A DNA stretch of 64,000 bases from contig NZ_JACHNP010000001.1 in the NCBI RefSeq assembly GCF_014206815.1, forward strand, positions 1,392,456 to 1,456,455, read 5' to 3'. This document shows, in pieces, positions 48,670 to 57,561 of the stretch. Under the pieces are notes generated by a model, which saw only the letters and a program-made list of their open reading frames with translations, was not told the DNA's origin and ran no database searches. Position 1 is the first letter of the stretch. Each line of letters opens with the position of its first letter. The translations under genes were made by a program, and so were the position numbers. The stretch is from Xanthomonas sp. F10. GTDB taxonomy: Bacteria > Pseudomonadota > Gammaproteobacteria > Xanthomonadales > Xanthomonadaceae.

Positions 48670-50184
48670 TCAGCCCTGCAAGTGCGCCAACACCGCGCGG
48701 GTGACCGGGTCGGCGACCTCGGTGGACTCGCCCTGCAGCGCCGGCAGCAACTGGCTGGCCAGTTGCTTGCCCAGTTCGACGCCGAACTGGTCGAAGGCGT
48801 TGATGCCCCAGACCACCGACTGCACGTACACGCTGTGCTCGTACATCGCGATCAGCGCGCCCAGCGCCTGCGGGGTCAGCGCGTCGAGCAGGATCAGGGT
48901 GCTGGGGCGGCCGCCCGGATAGTCGCGGGCCGGATCGTCGCTGCCCTGCCCGTTCGCCAGCGCCTCGGTCTGCGCCAGCAGATTGGCCAGCAGCGCCTGG
49001 TGGTTGACGGTGTACGGATCGTCGTTGCGGATGCAGCCGATGAAATCGGCCGGCACGATGCTGGTGCCCTGGTGCAGCGCCTGGAAGAAGCTGTGCTGCA
49101 CGTCGGTGCCGGCGCCGCCCCACCACACCGGCACGGTGTCGGCCTCGACCGGGCTGCCGTCCAGGCGCACGCGCTTGCCCAGGCTTTCCATCACCAGTTG
49201 CTGCAGGTAGGCCGGCAGCAGCGCCAGGCGCTGGTCGTAGGTCATCACCGCCTGCGTGGCGTAGCCCAGCAGGTTGCGGTTCCACAGCGTGGTCAGGCCA
49301 TGCAGCACGGCCACGTTGCGCTCCAGCGGCGCGGTCAGGGCGTGTTCGTCGAACTGCGCGGCGCCTTCAAGCAACTGTTCGAACGCGTCGGCGCCGATCG
49401 CCAGCGCGATCGGGAAGCCCACCGCCGACCACAGCGAGTAGCGGCCGCCGACCCAGTCCCACATCGGCAGCACGCGGCCGGCGGCGATGTCGAAAGCCTT
49501 GGCGGCGCGCTCGGGGTTGGCGCTGACCGCGTACAGGCGCTCGCTGCCGCCCAGCCAGTCGCGCAGGATCTGGCCGTTGAGCAGGGTTTCCTGGGTGCCG
49601 AAGGTCTTGGAGATCAGCACGCCGGCGGTGCGCGCCGGATCCAGCGTGGCCAGGGTGCGCTGCATCGCCGCGCCGTCCACGTTGGAGACGAAATGCACGC
49701 GGAAACGCGCGCCGGCGACCGGACGCAGCGCGTCGGCGACCAGGCGCGGGCCGAGATCGGAGCCGCCGATGCCGACGCTGACGATGTCGGTGACCTCGGT
49801 CTGCGCCAGGGCGTCGATCAGCGCGCGCATGCGCTGCTGCACCTCGCGGGCGCTGGCGTGGGCCTGGCTGGCCACCGGCGCGCCGGTGAGGTCGCCGCGC
49901 AGCGCGGTATGCAGCGCGGCGCGGCCTTCGGTGACGTTGACCGTTTCGCCGCGGAACAGGCGCTGGAAGGCGCCGGCCAGGTCGTGCTCGGCGGCCAGCG
50001 CCAGCAGCGCGTCGAGCGCGGCGCGGTCGTACTTCTGCCGCGCGAAATTGAAGTACAGCGGTCCGACCTGCAGCGCCAACGTCTCGGCACGGCCGGGTTC
50101 GGCCGCCAGCAGGTCGGGAAGGCGCGCCCCGCGCAAGCGCTGGGCGTGGGAATGCAGTGCGTCGAAACCGGTGGACTGTGTCAT
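48670..50184 (-). CDS. pgi: Glucose-6-phosphate isomerase
   Basis: A 504-residue SIS-fold enzyme interconverting glucose-6-phosphate and fructose-6-phosphate. [26 protein letters not shown] and the signature [16 protein letters not shown] are intact, and [12 protein letters not shown] is near the C-terminus. It overlaps the panD stop by four bases, so it is the last gene of a pantothenate/folate/polyadenylation group rather than of a glycolytic one. Confidence 0.96.
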   Translation of the reverse strand: MTQSTGFDALHSHAQRLRGARLPDLLAAEPGRAETLALQVGPLYFNFARQKYDRAALDALLALAAEHDLAGAFQRLFRGETVNVTEGRAALHTALRGDLTGAPVASQAHASAREVQQRMRALIDALAQTEVTDIVSVGIGGSDLGPRLVADALRPVAGARFRVHFVSNVDGAAMQRTLATLDPARTAGVLISKTFGTQETLLNGQILRDWLGGSERLYAVSANPERAAKAFDIAAGRVLPMWDWVGGRYSLWSAVGFPIALAIGADAFEQLLEGAAQFDEHALTAPLERNVAVLHGLTTLWNRNLLGYATQAVMTYDQRLALLPAYLQQLVMESLGKRVRLDGSPVEADTVPVWWGGAGTDVQHSFFQALHQGTSIVPADFIGCIRNDDPYTVNHQALLANLLAQTEALANGQGSDDPARDYPGGRPSTLILLDALTPQALGALIAMYEHSVYVQSVVWGINAFDQFGVELGKQLASQLLPALQGESTEVADPVTRAVLAHLQG

Positions 50185-50561
50185 GCGGCCTGCTTTGGGA
50201 TGCTGTGGTTGGTGTGGGTGATCTTGTTGTTGCCGTCCACGTAGACCAGGGTCGGCTGGAAGCGCGCGGCTTCCTCTTCGCTCATGCCGGCGAAGGCGGC
50301 GATGATGATCAGGTCGCCGACCTGCACGTGGCGCGCGGCGCCGCCGTTGAGCGAGATGATGCCGCTGCCCTCGTCGGCGCGGATCGCATAGGTGCTGAAC
50401 CGCGCGCCGTTGGTCACGTCCCAGATGTGCACCTGCTCGAACTCGCGGATGCCGGTCGCCTCAAGCAGCAGCCCGTCGATGGCGATCGAGCCTTCGTAGT
50501 TCAGCTCGGAATGGGTGACGGTGGCGCGGTGGATCTTGGTCTTCAACAGGCTCAGTTGCAT
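50181..50561 (-). CDS. panD: Aspartate 1-decarboxylase PanD
   Basis: A 126-residue pyruvoyl enzyme making beta-alanine for pantothenate. The self-cleavage site is G24-S25 in [10 protein letters not shown]9, H11 and Y22 of the active site are present. Length is standard. The gammaproteobacterial type usually needs PanZ/PanM for maturation; none is seen here. It is separated from panC by 175 bases that hold a REP pair, then overlaps pgi by four bases. Confidence 0.96.
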   Translation of the reverse strand: MQLSLLKTKIHRATVTHSELNYEGSIAIDGLLLEATGIREFEQVHIWDVTNGARFSTYAIRADEGSGIISLNGGAARHVQVGDLIIIAAFAGMSEEEAARFQPTLVYVDGNNKITHTNHSIPKQAA

Positions 50562-50643
50562 GGGGCGGGACTGCGGTCAGGAAAGACGCGCAGTTTAGCA
50601 GCCGAGGGTTAGGTGGCGGTGGTGAGGGGCGGCCTCAGACCGT

Positions 50644-50714
50644 CGTAGGAGCGGCTTCAGCCGCGACAGGCGGTCGCGGGAAAGCCCGGTCGCGGCTGAA
50701 GCCGCTCCTACGAC
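50644..50714. repeat. Inverted pair of REP-like units between panC and panD
   Basis: GTAGGAGCGGCTTCAGCCGCGAC (50644-50666) and its inverse GTCGCGGCTGAAGCCGCTCCTAC (50692-50714) face each other with 25 bases between, able to form a long hairpin inside the pan operon. This BIME-like pair may tune panD-pgi expression or mRNA stability. Confidence 0.82.
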
Positions 50715-50736
50715 GACGGCGACCGCGGCCGCTTGC

Positions 50737-51579
50737 TCAGAATTCCAGGTTGTCGATCAGCCGGGTGCGGCCCAGGCGCGCGGCGATCAGCGCCACGCGC
50801 GGGCCGGTACCGTCGTCCTGCGGCTCGCTCAGGTCGGGCGCACGCAGCACGCTGTAGTCGACCTCGAAGCCGGCCGCCTGCAACTGCGCGGTCGCGTCCG
50901 CCTCCACCTGCGCGCGCGGGCGCCCGGCCAGGTGACCGTCGCGCATCGCCCGCAGGGTGCGGTGGATCTGCGCCGCGCGCGGCCGCTCCTCGGCCGACAG
51001 GTACTGGTTGCGCGAGCTCATCGCCAGGCCGTCGGCCTCGCGCACGATGCTGCCGCCCAGGATCTCGATCGGGAACGCCAGGTCGGCGACCATCTGCCGG
51101 ATCACCGCCAGTTGCTGGTAGTCCTTCTTGCCGAACGCGGCCAGGTCCGGCTGCACCTGGTTGAACAGGCGTGCGACCACGGTGCAGACGCCGTCGAAAT
51201 GGCCGGGTCGGCAGGCACCCTCCAGCACTTCGCTGACGCCGGGCGTGTGCATGCGCAGCGCCAGTTCCACGCCCAGCGGGTACATGCTCTCCACCGTCGG
51301 CAGCCACAGCACGTCGCAGCCGGCGCCTTCCAGGCCGCTGGTGTCGGCTTCCGGGGTGCGCGGGTAGCGGGTGAAATCCTCGTTCGGGCCGAACTGGGTC
51401 GGGTTGACGAACACGCTGGAGACCACGCGGTCGGCGTATTGCCGCGCCAGCATCACCAGCGAGAAATGCCCGGCATGCAGGTTGCCCATGGTCGGCACGA
51501 AGGCCACGCGCAGGCCCTGCCGCTTCCAGCCGGTGACGACGGCGCGCAGTCGCGCCAGGTCGGTGACGGTCTCGATCAT
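50737..51579 (-). CDS. panC: Pantothenate synthetase PanC
   Basis: A 280-residue nucleotidyltransferase joining pantoate and beta-alanine. The HIGH-like motif is in [18 protein letters not shown] binds ATP and pantoate, and SSRNQYLS replaces KMSKS. Length is normal. The start at 51579 overlaps the panB stop by four bases; the longer open frame upstream lies over panB in another frame. Confidence 0.96.
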   Translation of the reverse strand: MIETVTDLARLRAVVTGWKRQGLRVAFVPTMGNLHAGHFSLVMLARQYADRVVSSVFVNPTQFGPNEDFTRYPRTPEADTSGLEGAGCDVLWLPTVESMYPLGVELALRMHTPGVSEVLEGACRPGHFDGVCTVVARLFNQVQPDLAAFGKKDYQQLAVIRQMVADLAFPIEILGGSIVREADGLAMSSRNQYLSAEERPRAAQIHRTLRAMRDGHLAGRPRAQVEADATAQLQAAGFEVDYSVLRAPDLSEPQDDGTGPRVALIAARLGRTRLIDNLEF

Positions 51580-52394
51580 TTGGCGTAGGCGTGTTCGGCG
51601 TCGGGGAAGGTGCCGGCGCGTACTGCGTCGGCGTAGGCGCGCGCGGCGCCGGCGATGGAACCGCCCTCGGCCAGGAAATCCTTGACGAAGCGCGGGCGGC
51701 GGTGGCCGCTGTCCAGGCCGAGGAAATCGTGCATCACCAGCACCTGGCCGTCGCACTCGGGGCCGGCACCGATGCCGATGGTGGGGATGTCGATCTCGGC
51801 GGTGATCCGCGCGGCCAGCGGCGACGGCACGCATTCCAGCACCAGCAGCGCGGCGCCGGCCGCGGCGACCGCCTTGGCGTCGGCGAGCAACCTGGCCGCG
51901 GCGGCTTCTTCGCGGCCCTGGATCTTGTAGCCGCCGAAGGTCAGCACCGACTGCGGGGTCAGGCCCAGGTGCGAGCACACCGGGATGTCGCGCTCGCTGA
52001 GGAAGCGGATCACCTCCAGCTTGTGGCCGGCCCCCTCCAGCTTGACCATCTCCGCCCCGGCCTGCAGCAGCCGGGTCGACGCGTCCAGCGCGCGCTCGGG
52101 GGTGGCATCGGACTGGAACGGCAGGTCGGCCACCAGCAGCGCCCGCTGCAGCACCCGCGCCACCGCGGCGGTGTGATAAGCGATGTCGTCCACGGTCACC
52201 GGCAGGGTCGAGTCGTGACCCTGCACCACCATGCCCAGCGAGTCGCCGATCAGGATCAGGTCCACGCCGTTGGCGTCGAAGGTCCGCGCGAAGCCGGCGT
52301 CGTACGCGGTCAGCATCACCAGCTTCTGCTGGCGGCGCTTGGCCTCGGCCAGGGCGGGGACGGTCCAGGGCTTGCTGTCGGCGTGGCTGCTCAT
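51576..52394 (-). CDS. panB: 3-methyl-2-oxobutanoate hydroxymethyltransferase PanB
   Basis: A 272-residue TIM barrel adding a hydroxymethyl group from methylene-THF to ketoisovalerate, the first step to pantoate. [24 protein letters not shown] and KLEGAGH metal and substrate motifs are intact; the general base Glu is in LVLECVP. The start ATG at 52394 was chosen because the upstream extension is not family-like. It follows folK by 31 bases; a folate-cofactor supplier and user sit side by side. Confidence 0.96.
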   Translation of the reverse strand: MSSHADSKPWTVPALAEAKRRQQKLVMLTAYDAGFARTFDANGVDLILIGDSLGMVVQGHDSTLPVTVDDIAYHTAAVARVLQRALLVADLPFQSDATPERALDASTRLLQAGAEMVKLEGAGHKLEVIRFLSERDIPVCSHLGLTPQSVLTFGGYKIQGREEAAAARLLADAKAVAAAGAALLVLECVPSPLAARITAEIDIPTIGIGAGPECDGQVLVMHDFLGLDSGHRRPRFVKDFLAEGGSIAGAARAYADAVRAGTFPDAEHAYAK

Positions 52395-52425
52395 AAGCTC
52401 ATGTGCTGCGGTAATGAGCCGAGCA

Positions 52426-52935
52426 TTATCTACCGATTGGCGCGATCCCGCCGGTTTCGATGCGGTCGCGGGCGTCACGCACCGTTCCATGCCCCGGAAT
52501 GACCGCCTCCGCGGCGATCTCGGCGAGCGGCAGAAGGACGAAGGCACGCTCGTGCAGGAACGGATGCGGCACCTGCAGCCCGGGCAGGTCGATCACCGCC
52601 TGCGCGTACAGCAGCAGGTCTAGGTCCAGGGTGCGCGGACCCCAGCGTTCGCCGGGCAGGCGCTGGCGGCCGTGGCGCGCCTCCAAGTCCAGCAGCGCCT
52701 GCAGCAGGTCCGGCGCCGGCAGCGTGGTGGTCAGCAGCGCCGCGGCGTTGATGAAGTCCGGCTGGTCCTCGCGGCCCCAGGCCGGGCTGCGGTACAGCTG
52801 CGAGGCGCGCAGCAGGCGGGTCTGCGGCAGGGTGTCGAGCGCGGCCAGGGCCGCGCGCAGGGTCGCCGCGGCGTCGCCGAGGTTGCCGCCCAGGCCGATG
52901 CAGGCCTGGACCGGCGTCTCCACCACGGTGCTCAC
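52426..52935 (-). CDS. folK: Hydroxymethyldihydropterin pyrophosphokinase FolK
   Basis: A 169-residue HPPK of folate synthesis, transferring pyrophosphate from ATP. Signatures: [31 protein letters not shown], and [12 protein letters not shown] with the Mg-binding DxD. The start is a GTG at 52935 overlapping the pcnB stop (GTGA), which fixes it by coupling. Confidence 0.95.
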   Translation of the reverse strand: MSTVVETPVQACIGLGGNLGDAAATLRAALAALDTLPQTRLLRASQLYRSPAWGREDQPDFINAAALLTTTLPAPDLLQALLDLEARHGRQRLPGERWGPRTLDLDLLLYAQAVIDLPGLQVPHPFLHERAFVLLPLAEIAAEAVIPGHGTVRDARDRIETGGIAPIGR

Positions 52936-54299
52936 TCGACGGGCGCGGTGGCGTCCGGGCGGCGGCGCCGGCGCCGGCGGCGCTTGGGGGTCTCTTCGCT
53001 GTCGGCCGGCGGCGCGAACGCCAGCTCGTCGCCGGCGTAGTCCACCTCCGGGTCGAAGCCGCGCGGCGGCGGCGCGTAGCCGGGCTGTTGCTGCAACTCG
53101 CGCCAGTAGGCAATGTCGGCCGCATGCTCGTCCGAGGCCGACTGGCGCACGATCAGGAAATCGAACGCAGCACGGAAGCGCGGATGCGACAGCGTGCGCA
53201 TCACCCGCTTGCGCTGGCGCGAGGTGAAGCGCGACTGCAGCAGCCAGATCTCCTGCATCGGCAGCGAGAAGCGCCGCGGCAGCGCGACGGTGCTCAGCTG
53301 GTGCAGGGTCACCCGGTCGGCGGCGCGGCGTTGCGCCTCCTCCATCTGCATGCCCTGCTTCTGCAGGGTCATCAGCGCGCGGCAGTAGGCCGGCCACAGC
53401 AGCAGCGCGAACAGGAACGCCGGCGACACCGGCTCGTCGTTGGCGACGCGGTTGTCGGTGTTGCGCAGGCCCTCGATCAGCATCCGCCGCAGCGCGCCGC
53501 TGCGGTTGGAGCGCAGCGCCGCCGCGCTCTCGGGGAACAGCGCGGCCAGCAGGCCGTGCCGCTCCAGGCCCTCGAAGCTGGCCACGCCGTGGCCGGACAG
53601 GAACAGCTTGAGCACTTCCTCGAACAGCCGCGCCGGCGCGGCCTCGGCCAGCAGCCCGGCCAGGCGCGGGATCGGCTCGGCGGTGCCGGCCTCGATCTCG
53701 AAATCGAGCTTGGCCGCCAGGCGCACCGCACGCAGCATGCGCACCGGGTCCTCGCGGTAGCGCTGCTCGGGGTCGCCGATCAGCTTCATCAGCCGCGCCT
53801 GCACGTCCTCGAAGCCGCCGACGTAGTCGCGCACCGAGAAGTCCTCGATGGCGTAATACAAGGCGTTGCAGGTGAAGTCGCGGCGCACCGCATCGTCCTC
53901 GATGCTGCCGTAGACGTTGTCGCGGACCAGGCGGCCGTTGTCCACCTCGCGGTCGCCGCTGCCGTCGTCGACGTTGGCGCGGAAGGTGGCGACCTCGATG
54001 ATCTCGCGGCCGTAGACCACGTGCGCCAGGCGGAAGCGGCGGCCGATCAGGCGGCAGTTGCGGAACAGCTGCTTGACCTGCTCGGGCGTGGCGTCGGTGG
54101 CGACGTCGAAGTCCTTGGGCTGGACCTGGACCAGCAGGTCGCGGACCGCGCCGCCGACCAGGTACGCGCCGAAGCCGGCCTCGCGCAGCCGGTACAGCAC
54201 GCGCAGGGCATTGGGGCTGATGTCCTTGCGCGAGATGGGGTGCTGATCGCGCGGGATCGCGCGCAGGGTGAATGGCGATGGAACTGGCGGATTGATGAT
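52932..54299 (-). CDS. pcnB: Poly(A) polymerase I PcnB
   Basis: A poly(A) polymerase of about 455 residues, adding 3' A tails that promote RNA decay. Nucleotidyltransferase head: AYLVGGAVRDLLV and the catalytic PKDFDVATDAT; then GRRFRLAHVVYG and RDFTCNALYY of the class II family. The C-terminus is a basic Arg run (RRRRRRRR) for RNA binding. No ATG or GTG lies at the 5' end: the only usual start is TTG 54365, which is upstream of the predicted promoter -10. GGAAG lies four bases before ATC 54299, so an ATC start is proposed, like the AUU start of E. coli pcnB. Confidence 0.88.
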   Translation of the reverse strand: MINPPVPSPFTLRAIPRDQHPISRKDISPNALRVLYRLREAGFGAYLVGGAVRDLLVQVQPKDFDVATDATPEQVKQLFRNCRLIGRRFRLAHVVYGREIIEVATFRANVDDGSGDREVDNGRLVRDNVYGSIEDDAVRRDFTCNALYYAIEDFSVRDYVGGFEDVQARLMKLIGDPEQRYREDPVRMLRAVRLAAKLDFEIEAGTAEPIPRLAGLLAEAAPARLFEEVLKLFLSGHGVASFEGLERHGLLAALFPESAAALRSNRSGALRRMLIEGLRNTDNRVANDEPVSPAFLFALLLWPAYCRALMTLQKQGMQMEEAQRRAADRVTLHQLSTVALPRRFSLPMQEIWLLQSRFTSRQRKRVMRTLSHPRFRAAFDFLIVRQSASDEHAADIAYWRELQQQPGYAPPPRGFDPEVDYAGDELAFAPPADSEETPKRRRRRRRRPDATAPVE

Positions 54300-54324
54300 G
54301 GCGCTTCCGTATCGGGTTGCGGGA

Positions 54325-54353
54325 TTGCCGAAGGGCGGCGAGACCCATATACT
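54325..54353 (+). promoter_or_regulatory. tRNA-Glu promoter
   Basis: TTGCCG (54325-54330), 17 bases, TATACT (54348-54353). The predicted start near 54360 is about 20 bases before the tRNA. The -10 overlaps the -10 of pcnB on the other strand. Confidence 0.7.
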
Positions 54354-54378
54354 AGCGCGCTGCAATCGACGCGACCAA
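54349..54378 (-). promoter_or_regulatory. pcnB promoter, overlapping the tRNA-Glu promoter
   Basis: On the minus strand TTGGTC (54378-54373), 18 bases, TAGTAT (54354-54349). The -10 shares bases with the plus-strand TATACT. Predicted +1 near 54342, downstream of the TTG at 54365, which therefore cannot be the start codon. Confidence 0.55.
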
Positions 54379-54379
54379 C

Positions 54380-54454
54380 GCTCCCTTCGTCTAGTGGTTA
54401 GGACGTGGCCCTCTCAAGGCTAAAACAGGGGTTCGAGTCCCCTAGGGAGCGCCA
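54380..54454 (+). tRNA. tRNA-Glu (anticodon CTC)
   Basis: Acceptor GCTCCCT/AGGGAGC, D-arm GTCTAGTGGTTAGGAC, anticodon stem TGGCC/GGCTA with loop CTCTCAA (anticodon CTC, reads GAG), T-arm AGGGGTTCGAGTCCCCT, and CCA encoded at 54452-54454. Confidence 0.95.
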
Positions 54455-54488
54455 TCCTCGCCTCGCCTGCAGCGCGACACAGCAAAAA

Positions 54489-54510
54489 CCCCGCCTTGGC
54501 GGGGTTTTTT
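54489..54510 (+). terminator. Intrinsic terminator of tRNA-Glu
   Basis: CCCCGCC-TT-GGCGGGG followed by TTTTTT, preceded by AAAAA; a classic and probably bidirectional terminator 34 bases after the tRNA. The remaining gap to 54702 shows no further feature. Confidence 0.9.
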
Positions 54511-54702
54511 GCGTTTCGGGGAACCGCAGCATGGCAGGACGGGGCGCAGGCGCCGGCCATCCTGGACCCGGCGCATCGCGGGTTGGCCCATCCCCGGCAA
54601 ACGGCCGCGGTCGCCACGCCGCCCGGATGATCGCGGCCAGCCAGGCCGTCGCCACGGGCCGCGCGGCCCGGTGGACGGCAAGCAGACGCCTGGCGCCGGA
54701 TC

Positions 54703-55644
54703 TCAGCGAACGGCCTCGGCCAACGCCCCCGCCGCCGATGCGGTCTCCGCCACCGCATCGTGCGCATGCAGGCTCTCCAGATGCCGCACCTGCACCTGCA
54801 CCTCGGCGTAGTGCGCGCCCAGCGCCTGCTGCAGGCGCCGCGCGGCGTCCTCCACGTACATCAGGTTCTCGCCGTTGCGGCGCGCGAACGCCTGTTCGTC
54901 GGCGCGGCGCACCGCCGCCTGCACCGGCGTGGCCAGGGCCTGCTCGGCGAGCGCGATCACGCCCTCGGCATCGAAACGCACCGCGCGCGCCGACAGGCCG
55001 ACCCGGACCGAGGCCACGCTGCGCTGGCTATGCGGGGTGGCATGGCTGCCGTGCCGGAGCAGCCAGTCCGCGACCGCCTCGCGCGGCACCGAGGCCTGGT
55101 CCACATGCTGCTGCACGAAAGCCTCGCTGAGCAGTTGCCGCGCCAGCGCCGCCGAACAGGGACACGTCGAGGAGTACAGCAACTCCACGCCCAGCCCCAG
55201 GCGGACCACGCCGCCGCGCAGCTCGGCGTCGATCCGCAGCGGATACGCCCGCCAGCCGGCCAGCCCCGGACTGCGCAGCGCCGGGCTGCGACGCAGCAGG
55301 TCCAGGCGCAACGACACCCGCGCCGCGGTCGAGGCGCAGTCGGCATGGCTGTGCACCATCGCCCGCAGCAACTGCGACAGCCGCGACGGCGACAGCGGCT
55401 GCTGCGCGCTCTCGTCGAGGAGGCGGTACAGCCGCGACATATGAATGCCCTTGACCTGCGCCGACGGCAGGTCGACGGCGAGCGCGGCCTGCGCCGGCAC
55501 GGGTGCCGCAGGCGCGCCCTCGCCCACCTCCAGACAGATCGGCACCGCGATGCCGTCCATGCCCACCCAGTTCAGGGGTGCGGCGATCTGCGAAGGTTCG
55601 TCGGCAGCGACATCGGGCAAGGGCGAGGAGATCTGCAGGTTCAT
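54703..55644 (-). CDS. folE2: GTP cyclohydrolase FolE2 (type IB)
   Basis: A 313-residue COG1469 enzyme converting GTP to dihydroneopterin triphosphate, first step of folate synthesis. The active-site Cys is C161 in SSTCPCSAAL and the Glu is in GENLMYVEDAARRL. Type IB enzymes work with several metals and replace the Zn-dependent FolE when zinc is scarce. A Zur-like box 54 bases upstream supports that. The start at 55644 begins MNLQISS; a large in-frame open extension upstream runs over the Zur box and repeat. Confidence 0.92.
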   Translation of the reverse strand: MNLQISSPLPDVAADEPSQIAAPLNWVGMDGIAVPICLEVGEGAPAAPVPAQAALAVDLPSAQVKGIHMSRLYRLLDESAQQPLSPSRLSQLLRAMVHSHADCASTAARVSLRLDLLRRSPALRSPGLAGWRAYPLRIDAELRGGVVRLGLGVELLYSSTCPCSAALARQLLSEAFVQQHVDQASVPREAVADWLLRHGSHATPHSQRSVASVRVGLSARAVRFDAEGVIALAEQALATPVQAAVRRADEQAFARRNGENLMYVEDAARRLQQALGAHYAEVQVQVRHLESLHAHDAVAETASAAGALAEAVR

Positions 55645-55697
55645 CGGATCGACTGGAGCGGCAAGGGAGCGAGGGACGGCAAGCAAGCCGGAGTGAC

Positions 55698-55718
55698 AAT
55701 TGTTATAAAGTAACACAA
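55698..55718. promoter_or_regulatory. Putative Zur box upstream of folE2
   Basis: TGTTATAAAGTAACA (55701-55715) has TGTTA/TAACA arms and agrees with the gammaproteobacterial Zur consensus (AATGTTATANTATAACATT) at 14 of 18 defined positions. It lies 54 bases before the folE2 start, where it could block the promoter when zinc is plentiful. Confidence 0.65.
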
Positions 55719-55796
55719 CAAGCGCACGCCGACGGGACCATCGATCGCACACCTCAGCCGTTGGGAGTGCCCGGCACCATGGCCGGGAGGACATCA

Positions 55797-55835
55797 ATGA
55801 ACGTCTATGGGCTGCGCGGACCTGCTCGCAAGGAT
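55797..55835 (+). pseudogene. Possible orphan start signal of a lost gene
   Basis: GGGAGGACATCA precedes ATG at 55797, a strong ribosome-binding site and start, but after about a dozen codons the frame enters the CCCTC-type intergenic repeats. Probably the 5' stub of a decayed or displaced gene, or chance. Confidence 0.2.
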
Positions 55836-55844
55836 TCGCCCGGA

Positions 55845-55943
55845 CCCTCATCCGCCCCTACGGGGCACCTTCTCCCGGCGGGAGAAGGGAGAGGCCAAAA
55901 GCCCCTCTCCCACCGGGAGAGGGGTTGGGGTGAGGGTACGGCA
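55845..55943. repeat. Composite intergenic repeat (copy 3)
   Basis: Module 1 (CGGACCCTCATCCGCCCCTACGGGGCACCTTCTCCCGGCGGGAGAAG) and module 2 (CCCCTCTCCCACCGGGAGAGGGGTTGGGGTGAGGGTACGG) in the same order as at 2041-2144. Lies between folE2 and the xylose genes. Confidence 0.8.
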
Positions 55944-56043
55944 CCCGCAGCGCCGCCACCGATCCGGCAATGCCTTCAGCCGCTCGCTGCAGACACCTCG
56001 ATCCGGACACGGCATGCACGCCGCGTGCGCGTGCGTATCGGCC

Positions 56044-57471
56044 TTAGCCCTGCATCTGTTCCAGTTCCTTGCCCTTGGTCTCGTACACGTAGCGCAGCAC
56101 GAAGAACACCGACAGGAACGCGGCCACGGTGTAGATGCCGTAGGCACCGGCCAGGCCGATGCTGCCGAGCAGGACCGGGAAGGTCACGGTGATGGCGAAG
56201 TTGGACATCCACTGCGCCGCACCGGCCACGGCCAGGCCGGAACCGCGGATCTGGTTGGGGAACATCTCGCCCAGCATCACCCACATCACCGGGCCCCAGG
56301 ACATGTTGAAGAAGACCACGTAGACGTTGGCGGCGATCAGCGCCAGCCGGCCCATGCCCGGCGACAGCGCCAGCTTGCCCGCCGCATCCAGCGAGGCGCT
56401 GGCGAAGGCGATGGTGACCAGCGCCAGCGACACCGCCATGCCGGCCGAGCCGATCCACAGCAGCGGCTTGCGACCGATCCGGTCGATCAGCACCACGGTG
56501 ACCAGGCAGGCGCCGATGCTCAGCGCGCCGGACAGCACGTTGATCAACAGCGCATCGCTCTCGGAGAAACCCACCGCCTGCCACAGCACCGCGCCGTAGT
56601 AGAACACCACGTTGATGCCGACCAGTTGCTGGAAGGTGGCCAGGCCGATGCCGATCCACACGATCGGGCGGACCTTGCCGGTGACCTTGCTGACCAGGTC
56701 GGACAGGCGCGGCTTGTGCTGGTCGGCCGACAGCGACCCGGAGATCTCGGTCAGCTTGGTCTGCGCGGCGCCGGCCCCGTACAGCCGAGTCAGCACCGCC
56801 AGCGCCTGCTCGCGGCGGCCCTTCACCACCAGAAAGCGCGGGCTCTCCGGGATCGCCAGCAACAGCAGCAGGAATGCCGTGGACGGCAGCGCCTGCATCC
56901 AGAACATCCAGCGCCAGGCCGGCTGGCCCAGCCACAGCGCCTCGGTGGACGCGCCAGCGGCCTTGGCCAGCAGGTAGTTGCTGAGGAAGGCGCAGAACAG
57001 GCCGCCGATGATGGCGATCTGCTGCACCGTGGCCAGGCGCCCGCGGTAGCGCGCCGAGGCGACCTCGGCGATGTAGGCCGGCGACATCACGCTGGCCGCG
57101 CCCACCGCGAAGCCGCCCATCATCCGCGCCAGCACGAACACCGCCGAGTTGTGCGCCGCGCCGGCGCCCAGCGCCGACAGCAGGAACAGCGCCGCCGAGA
57201 CGATCAGCACCGTGCGCCGGCCCCAGCGGTCGGCCAGCGAGCCGGCCAGGAACGCGCCGACCGCACAGCCCAGCAGCATCGACGCGACCTCGAAGCCGGT
57301 GCCGGCGGAACTGGACTGGAAGGCCTCCTTGAGGCCATCGACGGTGCCGTTGATGACGCCGCTGTCGAAGCCGAACAGGAAGCCGCCGATGGTGGCGACG
57401 CAGCTGATCAGGATGATGAGGCGGGTGTTCTCGCCGGCGTCGGCGTGGCGATCGATCGGAACACTGGACAT
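56044..57471 (-). CDS. MFS sugar porter (xylose/arabinose XylE-like)
   Basis: A 475-residue, 12-helix major facilitator of the sugar porter family. Signatures: GFLFGFDSGVINGT, DRWGRRTVLI after helix 2, IPESPRFLV before the central loop, FQQLVGINVVFYYG in helix 7, DRIGRKPLL and the C-terminal ETKGKELEQ. It follows xylA by 90 bases in the same direction, so a pentose:H+ symporter bringing in xylose is the natural reading. Ends the xylB-xylA-porter group. Confidence 0.88.
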   Translation of the reverse strand: MSSVPIDRHADAGENTRLIILISCVATIGGFLFGFDSGVINGTVDGLKEAFQSSSAGTGFEVASMLLGCAVGAFLAGSLADRWGRRTVLIVSAALFLLSALGAGAAHNSAVFVLARMMGGFAVGAASVMSPAYIAEVASARYRGRLATVQQIAIIGGLFCAFLSNYLLAKAAGASTEALWLGQPAWRWMFWMQALPSTAFLLLLLAIPESPRFLVVKGRREQALAVLTRLYGAGAAQTKLTEISGSLSADQHKPRLSDLVSKVTGKVRPIVWIGIGLATFQQLVGINVVFYYGAVLWQAVGFSESDALLINVLSGALSIGACLVTVVLIDRIGRKPLLWIGSAGMAVSLALVTIAFASASLDAAGKLALSPGMGRLALIAANVYVVFFNMSWGPVMWVMLGEMFPNQIRGSGLAVAGAAQWMSNFAITVTFPVLLGSIGLAGAYGIYTVAAFLSVFFVLRYVYETKGKELEQMQG

Positions 57472-57561
57472 GGATTCACCTGGTGGCGTGCAAGAGGGAG
57501 ACGGCCGGCGCGCGGAGCGGCGTGCGCAGCGACGGCACCGGGCCGCCGCCGCGCACCCGGT

